Origin: an uncultured Eubacteriales bacterium
GTDB taxonomy: Bacteria > Bacillota > Clostridia > Oscillospirales > Acutalibacteraceae
Reading direction: 5' to 3'
Assembly: GCA_900316925.1 (NCBI GenBank)
Contig: ONEU01000156.1
Span: forward strand, 1-13,252
DNA length: 13,252 bases
The notes beneath the pieces were generated by a model that was given only the letters and a program-made list of their open reading frames with translations, searched no databases and had not been told where the DNA came from. Position numbers and translations under genes: made by a program. Positions 1 through 7,306 of this stretch are shown here, piece by piece (position 1 is the first letter of the stretch; every line of letters begins with the position of its first letter).

Positions 1-90
1 CACCCTTGCCCTCAGCTAACACTTCCTACTGCCATGCGTGTAGCGGACTTTCACTGCCAAGTTACTGCCCATTTCGGGCAAACCAAACCA
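1..90 (-). mobile_element. Probable 5' end (domain I region) of a group II intron, cut by the window edge
   Basis: Read on the minus strand, this stretch has no credible protein but contains short blocks that I recognise from the 5' RNA domain of bacterial group II introns in Firmicutes: GTGAAAGTCCGCTAC (about 54-40), a GGCAGTAGGAAG block (33-22) and GAGGGCAAGGGTG at the very edge (13-1). A small hairpin, TGCCC/GGGCA, lies at 66-80. The intron would run leftward out of the window, so its reverse transcriptase gene and catalytic domain V are not visible. The exact 5' splice site could not be fixed; it should lie between about 60 and 121, at or just after the glgP terminator. The call rests on remembered family sequence, not on a structure search. 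Alternative: unrelated non-coding DNA. Confidence 0.5.
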
Positions 91-124
91 AAAAGGCACG
101 GTTACCGGATAGGTAATCGTGCCT
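90..124 (-). terminator. Intrinsic terminator of glgP
   Basis: On the minus strand, 30-60 bases after the glgP stop, a stem forms between AGGCACG (124-118) plus TTACC (116-112) and GGTAA plus CGTGCCT (106-94), with one C-A mismatch and a 5-base loop. It is followed directly by five T residues (94-90). The T run lies only on the minus-strand exit side, so it serves glgP and not a rightward transcript. Confidence 0.75.
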
Positions 125-155
125 GTGTAGATGTCTGCGATTCCGTAGAAAGCGA

Positions 156-2567
156 TCAGGAGAGCTTGACGGGTCTGTTGCCCCAGATTGTCTCGGCGTA
201 ATCGCGGATGGAACGGTCGGATGCAAAACGTCCTGCCTTGGCAATGTTGACAAGGGACATTCTGTTCCATGTCTGGGTGTCAAGGTAAATACGGGATGCC
301 TTCTGCTGGGTGGTGGAGTAGTCGGCAAAGTCAGCCAGTACCATGTAGGGGTCCTTGGTGGAGAGGGATACGAAGATATCCTCAAAACGATAGCCGAACT
401 CGGAACGGATGCCGTCCACCGCACTTCTGATAATGTGGTTGTTATTGTAGGGAACGGACGGATAGTAGCCCTGTTTGAGCAGCTGATTGACCTCGGGTGT
501 GGTCATACCGAAGATAAAGGCGTTGTCGTCGCCCACAACCTCGTGAATCTCCACATTTGCGCCGTCGAGCGTGCCCAGGGTAACAGCACCGTTGATCATA
601 AACTTCATGTTGCTGGTACCGGAAGCCTCTGTGCCGGCAAGAGAAATCTGTTCGCTGATCTCGGCAGCGGGAATGAGCTTCTCCGCCACGGAGACACGGT
701 AGTCCTCCAGATAGACGACCTTGAGCTTCTTGTTGACACGGGGATCATTGTTGATCTTGTTGGCAAGCTCCACGATGAACTGAATGATCTGCTTGGCGAA
801 ATAGTAGCCGGGAGCAGCCTTTGCGCCGAAGATATAGGTCTTGGGCTGATAATCGGCGCCGGGGTTCTCACGCAGCCACTGATAGGTGCTGTAGATATGC
901 AGCGCATTGAGCAGCTGCCGCTTATATTCATGCAGGCGCTTCACCTGTACGTCAAAGATAGAATCGGTATCCACAATGATGCCGTTGTTATCCTTGATAT
1001 ACTTGGCCATGCGCTCCTTGTTTTCCTTTTTGATGGCGGCGAGCTTTTCCAGGACAGCTGTATCGTTCTTGTAGGCCATCAGTCCTTCAAGAGCATCGGC
1101 ATCCTTGGTGAACTGATCGCCGATAAGCTCGGTGATCAGACGGGCAAGACCGGGGTTGGACTGGTTGAGCCAGCGTCTGTGTGCAATACCGTTGGTCACG
1201 TTCTTGAACTTCTCGGGGGTGACGGTATAGAAATCATGGAATACGGAATCCTTGAGGATCTCGCTGTGGAGCTTGGAAACACCGTTAACGGAATGGCTGG
1301 CAATCACGGCCAGGTTTGCCATTCTCACGATGCCGTCATTGATGACAGCCATCTTGCTGATCCGCCAGCCCTCAACGCCCTGCTGGTTCATTTTCTCACA
1401 GAAGCGGCGGTTGATCTCTTCCACGATCTGATAGATACGGGGCAGTCTCCTCTGGAACAGTTCAACCTGCCAGCACTCCAGTGCCTCGCTCATCACGGTG
1501 TGGTTGGTATAGGCAATGGTCCTGGTAACGATATCCCAGGACTGGTCCCAGTCATAGCCGCATTCGTCAAGCATGATACGCATCAGCTCGGGGATTGCCA
1601 GCACAGGATGGGTGTCGTTCAGATGGATGGCAACCACGTCGGGCAGGTTATCCAGGGTGCTGTAATTTCTCAGGTGACGCTGGATGATATCCTGGATGGT
1701 TGCGGACACCAGGAAATACTGCTGGCTCAGACGAAGGCTCTTACCCTCGGAGTGGTTATCCTCGGGATAGAGGACTCTCGTGATGCTCTCAGCCAGTGCC
1801 TTCTGCTCCATGGCACGAACGTAGTCGCCGGAGTTGAAGAGCTTCATATCGAAGTTATCGGAGGTAGCTGCCCACAGGCGCAGTCTGCTGATACCCTCGC
1901 CGCCGTCTCCGGGGACAAGCATATCATAGGGAGTTGCGATAACCTTGGTGGGATTTTCCAGCTCGATGGAATGGTGCTCACCGTCCCAGTTCTCCTTGAT
2001 GTGGCCGTCGAAATAGACGGGGATGGACTTCTCAGGATGGGGCTGCAGCCAGATGGAGCCGCCGGGGAGCCAGAAATCGGGAAGCTCGGTCTGCCAGCCG
2101 TCCACCAGCTTCTGACGGAAGATACCGAACTCATAACGCAGGGAATAGCCCATGGCGGAGTAGTTCTGTGTAGCCAGACCGTCAAGGAAGCAGGCTGCCA
2201 GTCTTCCCAGACCGCCGTTGCCCAGACCTGCGTCCGGCTCGCACTCGTAGATATTGTCGATCTTGATATCCAGGCTCTGCAGAGCCTTTGTCATAGTCTC
2301 TTCCAGACCCAGATTATACAGATTATTCTTCAGGGAACGGCCCATGAGGAACTCCATACACAGATAATACACTGTCTTGGCATCCTGCTTCACAGACTCG
2401 GAAGTGAATTTCTTATGCTGCATACGCATAATATCCCGCAGCACCAGTGCCACTGCCTTATAGTAATGCTCATCGGTGGCGTCTGCAGGAGTTACGCCGA
2501 AATTATGAGAAAGCTTTGCAATAATCAGCTCTCTTGCTTCGCTCGGCGTCAGCTTGGATTTTGACAT
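156..2567 (-). CDS. glgP: Glycogen/starch (alpha-glucan) phosphorylase
   Basis: The 803-residue product is a full-length GT35 phosphorylase. It releases glucose-1-phosphate from the non-reducing ends of glycogen or maltodextrin using phosphate and pyridoxal phosphate, in the cytoplasm. Visible signatures are the conserved NGGLGRLAACFLDGLAT block (about 117-133), HLNDTHP (315-321), NVTNGI (456-461), VKRLHEYKR (542-550) and the PLP-site motif EASGTSNMKF (about 647-656), in which Lys655 should carry the cofactor. Length fits the family (about 800). The ATG start has an AGAGGGG Shine-Dalgarno 8 bases upstream. The gene is monocistronic here, with its own SigA-type promoter and a terminator. Glycogen versus maltodextrin preference (GlgP versus MalP) cannot be settled from sequence alone; no other glycogen genes are adjacent. 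Confidence 0.97.
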   Translation of the reverse strand: MSKSKLTPSEARELIIAKLSHNFGVTPADATDEHYYKAVALVLRDIMRMQHKKFTSESVKQDAKTVYYLCMEFLMGRSLKNNLYNLGLEETMTKALQSLDIKIDNIYECEPDAGLGNGGLGRLAACFLDGLATQNYSAMGYSLRYEFGIFRQKLVDGWQTELPDFWLPGGSIWLQPHPEKSIPVYFDGHIKENWDGEHHSIELENPTKVIATPYDMLVPGDGGEGISRLRLWAATSDNFDMKLFNSGDYVRAMEQKALAESITRVLYPEDNHSEGKSLRLSQQYFLVSATIQDIIQRHLRNYSTLDNLPDVVAIHLNDTHPVLAIPELMRIMLDECGYDWDQSWDIVTRTIAYTNHTVMSEALECWQVELFQRRLPRIYQIVEEINRRFCEKMNQQGVEGWRISKMAVINDGIVRMANLAVIASHSVNGVSKLHSEILKDSVFHDFYTVTPEKFKNVTNGIAHRRWLNQSNPGLARLITELIGDQFTKDADALEGLMAYKNDTAVLEKLAAIKKENKERMAKYIKDNNGIIVDTDSIFDVQVKRLHEYKRQLLNALHIYSTYQWLRENPGADYQPKTYIFGAKAAPGYYFAKQIIQFIVELANKINNDPRVNKKLKVVYLEDYRVSVAEKLIPAAEISEQISLAGTEASGTSNMKFMINGAVTLGTLDGANVEIHEVVGDDNAFIFGMTTPEVNQLLKQGYYPSVPYNNNHIIRSAVDGIRSEFGYRFEDIFVSLSTKDPYMVLADFADYSTTQQKASRIYLDTQTWNRMSLVNIAKAGRFASDRSIRDYAETIWGNRPVKLS

Positions 2568-2630
2568 ATTGATACCCCTCTCTAAAATTGCGGTGGTGAA
2601 AAAAGCTGTCTTTGAAACAACTCGAAGATT

Positions 2631-2659
2631 ATTATACCGTATTCTTCCTCATTTTTCAA
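2631..2659 (-). promoter_or_regulatory. SigA-type promoter of glgP
   Basis: Read on the minus strand: -35 TTGAAA (2659-2654), a 17-base spacer, and a perfect -10 TATAAT (2636-2631). This places the transcript start about 55-60 bases before the glgP ATG. Hexamers and spacing match the consensus closely. Confidence 0.8.
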
Positions 2660-2814
2660 CCAAAAACCAAAATATTTTTTGTATTTTACTCAAATATCGT
2701 CCTCTCTGACAGTTTAAAGTTGTTAATTTCAGCAGATTTAACACAAAATACGCCGAATGATTTCAAAAAAAGAACTATCCCCTCAGGTTTTTTCGGGAAT
2801 GTGGTCAAAAAACC

Positions 2815-2843
2815 TTTTCTATTCGGACGGAATGTACTATAAT
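2815..2843 (+). promoter_or_regulatory. Probable promoter of the zapA-U32 unit
   Basis: A perfect -10 TATAAT lies at 2838-2843. At 17 bases spacing the -35 is only TTTTCT (2815-2820), a weak match, so this may need an activator or act as a modest constitutive promoter. The start of transcription would fall near 2850, giving a leader of about 35 bases before zapA. Confidence 0.55.
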
Positions 2844-2883
2844 AAAATCAATCAACCGTTCGCCGGACAAAGGAGTGTCGGAA

Positions 2884-3375
2884 TTGGCAGAGAACACAAA
2901 CGAGAAAAAGAAAATCACCATTACGGTTGCGGATAACCGGTTCACCGTGCTGTCGTCGGAGGACGAGGAGTATTCCCGTCAGCTGGCAAAGGATGTGGAC
3001 AGCAGTATCCGCAGTATGTGCGGGTCGGGAAGGATCTCCGTGACGGCTGCGGCGATCCTCACGGCCGTCAACTACCGTGACGAGATCCACAAGCGTGAGA
3101 AGGATATCGAGCTGCTCAAGAAACAGCTTACTGCCTATCTGGAGGATATCGTGCGGGAGGGACTCAAAAACAGTGAGCTCAGCAAAGAGATTGCAAAGCT
3201 CCGGAGTGATATCGAAACACTCCGCCGCCGTCTTTCGGAGCAGAGTCCCACCATCAATGAAAACGAACCGATCTCTCCGGCGGTACGGCTGCCGCGAAGA
3301 GCCGTTACCGTGTCTGACAACGAGGAGGCGGCGGAAGAAAAACGGAACGAGGAAGCGTCGGAGGTGACGGTATGA
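2884..3375 (+). CDS. zapA: ZapA-type FtsZ-ring-associated protein
   Basis: Cytoplasmic division protein that binds and bundles FtsZ at the division ring. The N-terminal part (KKKITITVADNRFTVLSSED) matches the small ZapA head domain, followed by the family pattern of a residue run around SVTAAAILTAVNYRDEI and then a long heptad-like coiled coil with many Glu, Lys and Leu, ending in a charged, low-complexity tail. Start choice: the strong Shine-Dalgarno AAAGGAG (2869-2875) overlaps the upstream GTG at 2875, which leaves no spacing, but lies 8 bases before the in-frame TTG at 2884; TTG is therefore preferred, giving 163 residues. That is longer than many ZapA proteins (about 85-110), as is common for clostridial forms with an extended coiled coil. 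The stop overlaps the next start (ATGA), so translation is probably coupled. Confidence 0.85.
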   Translation: MAENTNEKKKITITVADNRFTVLSSEDEEYSRQLAKDVDSSIRSMCGSGRISVTAAAILTAVNYRDEIHKREKDIELLKKQLTAYLEDIVREGLKNSELSKEIAKLRSDIETLRRRLSEQSPTINENEPISPAVRLPRRAVTVSDNEEAAEEKRNEEASEVTV

Positions 3376-5411
3376 GCATGGAGATCTTAGCCCCCGTCGG
3401 CGGACCGGAATCCGTCATCCCGGCGGTACGGTGCGGTGCGGACGCCGTCTATCTGGGCGCATGGAGACTCAGCGCCAGGGCGTCGGCACAGAATTTTGAC
3501 AAGGAACAGCTCCGCCAGGCGGTAGAATACTGTCACGCAAGGGGTGTGAGGGTCTATCTGGCCTGCAACACCCTGCTGTTCGACCGTGAACTGCAGGAGG
3601 CTATGGAACTGATCGAGTACGCTTGTAGTATTCCCGTGGATGCGCTCATCATGCAGGATGTCGGCCTGATTTCGCTGGTGCGGCAGGCCTGCCCCGGGAT
3701 GCGCCTGCACGCCTCCACACAGATGTCGGTACACACCCTGGGGGGCGTAGAGCTTCTGGCGGAAATGGGCTTCCGGCGGGTGGTGCTCTCCAGGGAGCTG
3801 AGCCGCAGGGAGCTGGAAGAGATCGCCGCAAAAAGTCCCATCGAACTGGAGGTATTCGTCCACGGCGCACTCTGTATGAGTGTCTCGGGGCAATGCTATT
3901 TCAGCGCCATGCTCGGTTCCCGCAGCGGCAATCGCGGCGCCTGTGCACAGCCCTGCCGGCTGCCCTTTACCGTTGAGGGCGGCGGTACCGGACATGACCT
4001 GAGCCTCAAGGACTGCTCCCTCCTGCCCTATCTGCGGGAGCTGCAGGAGATGGGCATCGCTTCGGCAAAGATTGAAGGGCGTATGAAGCGTCCCGAATAT
4101 ACCGCCGCCGCGGTGGCAGCCTGCCGTCAGAGTCTGGATACCGGCAGAGTGGATCCTGAGCTTTCCCGGAAGCTTGAAGCCGTCTTCTCCCGCTCGGGCT
4201 TCACGGACGGCTACTATACCGGGCATACCGGCCGTGAGATGTTCGGCATCCGCTCCAAAGAGGATGTCCTCTCGGCGACGAATAAAATCTATGGTGCGAT
4301 ACATAATCTGTACAGAGACGAATACCAGCGCATCCCTGTGGATACCGATCTGACCATCCGCAGCGGCAGCCCTGCGGTGCTGACGGCGGCTGACAACGAC
4401 GGCCATACCGTCACCGTGACAGGCTCGGTACCCGAAAAAGCACTCAAGGTGGCGCTCACAGAGGAACGGTGCACCGGCTGTCTGCAAAAGACCGGCGGCA
4501 CACCCTTCTGCCCCCGCAGTACGACAGTCACGCTGGACGAGGGCTTGTCTCTCCCCATGCCGCAGCTCAATGCCCTGCGCCGGGATGCCCTTGACCGCCT
4601 GCTCACACAACGCTGCCGCCGGGACGCTGAAGCCTTCGGCACCTATGCGCTTCCGCAGACCGGCACCCGGAAGAAAACACCTCCGAAATATTTCCGGGTG
4701 CGCTGTACAAACGGCAATGTCCCCGATGCCTTTCTCGACAGCGAACTGATCTATGTTCCCCTCAATCTTACTGACGACGCCTTCAATTCCCTGCTGGACA
4801 GGGGCTTTGCGGTGGCGGTGGAGATCCCCAGGGGGATGTTCGGCCTCGAACGCCGTATCTATGACCGGCTCCGGCATATCCGCACCCTGGGCATCAACGA
4901 GGTGCTGGCTTCCAATATTGGCGCCGTCGAGATGGCAAAGTCCCTGGAAATGGATATCCACGGCGGCTTCGGTCTCAATATCACCAACACCGCCTCCGTG
5001 GAATGGGCGGAGCGTCAGGGACTGCTGGATGTGGAGCTGTCCTTTGAGATGACTCTCGAACAGATCGCGGCACTGGGCGGAAAACTGCCCCTGGGAATGA
5101 TCAGCGGCGGCCGTCTGCCCCTGATGCTGACACGAAACTGCCCCGGCGGTGATTCACAGTCATCCGCCCTCTGTGACCGGAAGGGTATGAGCTTCCCCCT
5201 GCACCGCTACGGCGCTTGTACGGAGGTCCTCAATGCGGTACCGCTGATGCTCGCCGACAGAAAGCAGGAGCTTCTGGGGCTGGATTTTGAAGTGCTGCGG
5301 CTGAGTGTTGAAAACCCGGTGGAAATTGGGGAAATCTTTTCAGTTTTCAACGGCGAAAAATGTCGAAGCAACCCGTATACCAGGGGATTATACTACCGGG
5401 GTGTGGAATAG
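3372..5411 (+). CDS. U32 family protein with DUF3656 region (RlhA-like, rRNA/tRNA hydroxylation type)
   Basis: The 679-residue product starts with the U32 barrel signature (MEILAPVGGPESVIPAVR, GADAVYLGA) and carries the family motif at about 163-196, with four cysteines, Cys168, Cys175, Cys191 and Cys195, expected to bind an Fe-S cluster. The SAKIEGRMKRPEY block follows near 231-243. The C-terminal half fits the DUF3656/collagenase-like extension seen in the long U32 subgroup, including CLQKTGGTPF. Older annotations say peptidase or collagenase, but E. coli members act in prephenate-dependent hydroxylation of 23S rRNA C2501 (RlhA) or tRNA uridine (TrhP). I infer an RNA-modifying role here; the substrate is not decided by sequence. 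GGAGG lies 7 bases before ATG 3372; ATG 3378 is a weaker alternative. The start overlaps the zapA stop, a pairing common in Firmicutes. Confidence 0.9.
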   Translation: MSMEILAPVGGPESVIPAVRCGADAVYLGAWRLSARASAQNFDKEQLRQAVEYCHARGVRVYLACNTLLFDRELQEAMELIEYACSIPVDALIMQDVGLISLVRQACPGMRLHASTQMSVHTLGGVELLAEMGFRRVVLSRELSRRELEEIAAKSPIELEVFVHGALCMSVSGQCYFSAMLGSRSGNRGACAQPCRLPFTVEGGGTGHDLSLKDCSLLPYLRELQEMGIASAKIEGRMKRPEYTAAAVAACRQSLDTGRVDPELSRKLEAVFSRSGFTDGYYTGHTGREMFGIRSKEDVLSATNKIYGAIHNLYRDEYQRIPVDTDLTIRSGSPAVLTAADNDGHTVTVTGSVPEKALKVALTEERCTGCLQKTGGTPFCPRSTTVTLDEGLSLPMPQLNALRRDALDRLLTQRCRRDAEAFGTYALPQTGTRKKTPPKYFRVRCTNGNVPDAFLDSELIYVPLNLTDDAFNSLLDRGFAVAVEIPRGMFGLERRIYDRLRHIRTLGINEVLASNIGAVEMAKSLEMDIHGGFGLNITNTASVEWAERQGLLDVELSFEMTLEQIAALGGKLPLGMISGGRLPLMLTRNCPGGDSQSSALCDRKGMSFPLHRYGACTEVLNAVPLMLADRKQELLGLDFEVLRLSVENPVEIGEIFSVFNGEKCRSNPYTRGLYYRGVE

Positions 5412-5483
5412 TGGAAAACTCTCCTTTCCGGGTGTTAATTCATGTGGAAAACCATATTTTTGTGAAAGAGGTCATGTGGAAAT
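5402..5483 (+). repeat. Cluster of four GTGGAA repeats before dut, resembling relaxed DnaA boxes
   Basis: Four 9-mers of the same orientation occur in 82 bases: TGTGGAATA (5402-5410), AGTGGAAAA (5410-5418), TGTGGAAAA (5443-5451) and TGTGGAAAT (5475-5483). The third, read on the other strand, is TTTTCCACA, which fits the relaxed DnaA box TTWTNCACA; the others miss by one base. An 11-bp exact direct repeat, TCATGTGGAAA, is at 5440-5450 and 5472-5482. Steps of 33 and 32 bases between three copies are close to three helical turns. The last copy overlaps the dut start codon. Function is inferred only. Confidence 0.45.
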
Positions 5484-5928
5484 GAAAACTATCGTCAAAG
5501 TCAAAAAGTTGAACGATCATGCGGTGGTCCCCCAGAGAGCCACCGAAGGATCTGCCGGTGCCGATCTCTATGCCTGCATTGACAGTCCTGTCACGCTGGA
5601 GCCCGGTAAGCTGGTAAAGATTCCCACCGGCATTGCCATTGAACTGTCCGACAGCGGAATGGCAGCGTTCCTGTTTGCCAGAAGCGGCCTGGGCGTGAAA
5701 CACGGCATCACCCTTGCCAACAGCGTGGGCGTAGTGGACAGCGATTACCGCGGCGAGGTCTGCGTGGGACTGTGCAACGTCTCCGATACACCTTATACCA
5801 TCCAGCCCGGCGAGCGGGTGGCACAGATGGTCATCATGCCGGTGGCGGCTGCGGAATTTGTCGAGGCTGCGGCGCTGAGCAGCACCGAACGCGGGGAAGG
5901 CGGCTTCGGCTCCAGCGGAAAACTGTAA
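5482..5928 (+). CDS. dut: Deoxyuridine 5'-triphosphate nucleotidohydrolase (dUTPase)
   Basis: Homotrimeric cytoplasmic dUTPase: it hydrolyses dUTP to dUMP and pyrophosphate, keeping uracil out of DNA and feeding dTMP synthesis. All five family motifs are present in the 148-residue product: AGADLYA (25-31), ARSGLGVKHG (66-75; Ala replaces the usual Pro), GVVDSDYRGEV (83-93, with the catalytic Asp), QPGERVAQMV (108-117) and the Gly-rich C-terminal arm RGEGGFGSSG (137-146). The open frame extends upstream to 5305 inside the U32 gene, but family alignment and the AGAGG at 5466-5470 support ATG 5482; an in-frame GTG at 5476 is the only close alternative. The gap to the U32 gene is 70 bases, so it may share that transcript or have its own weak promoter within the repeat cluster. 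Confidence 0.96.
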   Translation: MKTIVKVKKLNDHAVVPQRATEGSAGADLYACIDSPVTLEPGKLVKIPTGIAIELSDSGMAAFLFARSGLGVKHGITLANSVGVVDSDYRGEVCVGLCNVSDTPYTIQPGERVAQMVIMPVAAAEFVEAAALSSTERGEGGFGSSGKL

Positions 5929-6037
5929 TACCTGACAAAACACATCTTTGTTTTTCATATAATTATACAAAAAAACTTCTTGCAATCCTTGAATTTTTCA
6001 TGGCAGAGTAGAAGTCAGAAAACCGACAATATTTTTG

Positions 6038-6066
6038 TTGAGATTACCGCCGCAAGGGGGTATAAT
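6038..6066 (+). promoter_or_regulatory. Strong SigA-type promoter of mreB
   Basis: TTGAGA (6038-6043), a 17-base spacer and a perfect TATAAT (6061-6066). Transcription should start near 6073, giving a leader of about 110 bases before mreB. It is the best promoter on the plus strand in the window and marks the start of the cell-shape locus. Upstream, between dut and here, a second TATAAT (5958-5963) lacks a well-spaced -35. Confidence 0.8.
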
Positions 6067-6081
6067 ATATGTTGGTTATCT

Positions 6082-6163
6082 GCCCGGGACATGAAGCCTC
6101 AGCAGATCATACATAAAGGAACTAAGACGACAAGACTGACGCCCGGGAGTTGGAAGCCCTGAG
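6082..6163 (+). repeat. Imperfect direct repeat in the mreB leader
   Basis: Two related segments lie in the untranslated leader: one from 6082 to 6103 and one from 6141 to 6163. Both begin GCCCGGGA, then share a TG, an AAGCC core and a closing TCAG or TGAG. Because CCCGGG is self-complementary, the copies could also pair with each other as a 6-bp stem. The second copy ends just before the AAGGAGAGG Shine-Dalgarno (6166-6174). Confidence 0.45.
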
Positions 6164-6183
6164 CGAAGGAGAGGGATTGAAGG

Positions 6184-7170
6184 ATGTTTTCAAGGGATAT
6201 CGGAATAGATCTTGGCACAGCAAATACGCTGGTTTATATGAAAAACAAGGGCATTGTGATGAGAGAACCTTCCGTGGTTGCCGTAGACGTCAGAACAGAC
6301 AGTGTACTCGCTGTCGGCACGGAGGCAAAGGAAATGATCGGCAGAACGCCCGGCTCTATCATAGCCGTCAGACCGCTCAAGGACGGCGTGATCGCTGATT
6401 TCGACATCACCGCCACCATGCTGAACCGCTTTATCCGCAGAGTCATCAAGACCTCTGCGTTCAGCAAGCCGCGGGTCATCGTGTGCATCCCCTCAGGCTG
6501 TACCGAGGTGGAAAGAAGAGCCGTTGAGGACGCTGTCCGTCAGGCCGGCGCCAAGCAGGTGGAGCTGATCGAGGAGCCCATGGCTGCTGCCATCGGTTCC
6601 GGACTTCCCGTGGAGGAGCCTACCGGCAGCATGGTCGTGGATATCGGCGGCGGTACGTCGGAGGTGGCCATCATCTCCCTGGACGATATCGTCACAGCCT
6701 GCTCCGTCAGAGTGGCCGGCGATAAGTTCGACGAATCCATCATGCAGTACGTCAAGAAGAAATACAATCTGCTCATCGGTGAGAGGACTGCCGAGGATAT
6801 CAAGATCAAGCTTGGCTCCGCCTATCCGTACGAGAATGAGGGCAGTATCCAGATCAAGGGCAGGAACCTGATGGACGGTCTGCCGAATGATGTTGTGATC
6901 ACCGCCTCCGAAGTGCGTGACGCGCTGGCCGATCCGCTTTCGGTCATCATCGAAGCCATCAAGACCACATTGGAACAGACGCCTCCCGAGCTTTCCGCCG
7001 ATATCATCGACAACGGCATTATGCTCACAGGCGGCGGCGCCATGCTGCGGGGACTGGATCTGCTGGTAGCCCAGGAGACCGGTATGCCCGTTCATGTGGC
7101 CGAAAGACCTCTTGACTGTGTGGTGGACGGCACCGGCAGACGGCTTGACCGTATGGGCGGCAAACGCTGA
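6184..7170 (+). CDS. mreB: Rod shape-determining protein MreB (bacterial actin)
   Basis: MreB forms membrane-associated filaments that direct the lateral cell-wall synthesis machine (MreC, MreD, RodA, class B PBP). The 328-residue product has the actin-fold ATPase signatures: phosphate-1 loop IGIDLGTANTLV (6-17), the ELIEEPMAAAIG block (127-138) with the activating Glu, phosphate-2 loop VVDIGGGTSEVAI (151-163) and adenosine loop LTGGGAMLRG (281-290). Length matches family members (about 330-345). The ATG start has AAGGAGAGG ending 9 bases upstream. It is first in the locus, behind a strong promoter, and an intrinsic terminator follows, so it is probably made in larger amounts than the genes behind it. 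Paralogues Mbl or MreBH are possible by sequence, but the mreCD neighbours favour MreB. Confidence 0.97.
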   Translation: MFSRDIGIDLGTANTLVYMKNKGIVMREPSVVAVDVRTDSVLAVGTEAKEMIGRTPGSIIAVRPLKDGVIADFDITATMLNRFIRRVIKTSAFSKPRVIVCIPSGCTEVERRAVEDAVRQAGAKQVELIEEPMAAAIGSGLPVEEPTGSMVVDIGGGTSEVAIISLDDIVTACSVRVAGDKFDESIMQYVKKKYNLLIGERTAEDIKIKLGSAYPYENEGSIQIKGRNLMDGLPNDVVITASEVRDALADPLSVIIEAIKTTLEQTPPELSADIIDNGIMLTGGGAMLRGLDLLVAQETGMPVHVAERPLDCVVDGTGRRLDRMGGKR

Positions 7171-7185
7171 CAATACATATTTACC

Positions 7186-7222
7186 AAGCGGCGGTCACCC
7201 ATGATGTAACCGCCGCTTTTTT
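7186..7222 (+). terminator. Intrinsic terminator between mreB and mreC
   Basis: A perfect 10-bp stem, AAGCGGCGGT (7186-7195) with ACCGCCGCTT (7209-7218), a 13-base loop, and a T run (7217-7222). It starts 15 bases after the mreB stop. I found no convincing promoter between it and mreC, so read-through is probably needed for the genes downstream. Confidence 0.85.
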
Positions 7223-7306
7223 CTCACACAAGAAAGGCATCTCCGCCGGCACCTTGTCTGACGGGGACGGAATGTTCAAACAACGATGGATCACTGAGGG
7301 GTGAGT

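Larger units (their letters stand above)
2568..2868. other. AT-rich divergent intergenic region between glgP and zapA
   Basis: About 300 bases without a gene. It holds the glgP promoter (minus strand, near the glgP side) and the zapA promoter (plus strand, near the zapA side). Between them is an AT-rich stretch with a 6-bp inverted repeat, TGTTAA (2721-2726) and TTAACA (2738-2743), separated by 11 bases. This could be an operator but may be chance in AT-rich DNA. No riboswitch, tRNA or terminator fold was recognised. Confidence 0.6.

Noticed and set aside
16..270. An 84-residue minus-strand open frame over the left edge
   Set aside because: It overlaps the glgP 3' end in another frame and runs through the terminator and the intron-like RNA region; its composition and position do not support a gene.
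435..2564. A 709-residue open frame on the plus strand, opposite glgP
   Set aside because: glgP matches its family over its whole length with all active-site motifs. The opposite frame stays open because of the codon bias of a GC-rich gene; its product is repetitive, rich in His, Gly, Leu and Ile, and resembles no family, and it has no ribosome site.
2612..2842. A 76-residue open frame in the glgP-zapA gap
   Set aside because: It begins at TTG without a Shine-Dalgarno, covers the promoter elements of both neighbours and has the Phe/Lys/Ile-rich composition of translated AT-rich spacer.
3387..4961. A 524-residue open frame on the minus strand, opposite the U32 gene
   Set aside because: Same cause as above: a mirror of biased codons in a well-recognised gene. 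The product has no recognisable domain and no promoter or ribosome site.
5305..5481. An N-terminal extension of 59 residues for dUTPase
   Set aside because: It lies inside the U32 gene and the spacer, has no counterpart in the dUTPase family, and the family starts exactly at the Met at 5482.
7223..7300. A promoter before mreC based on TTGTCT at 7254-7259
   Set aside because: At 16-18 bases spacing there is no sequence that resembles TATAAT.
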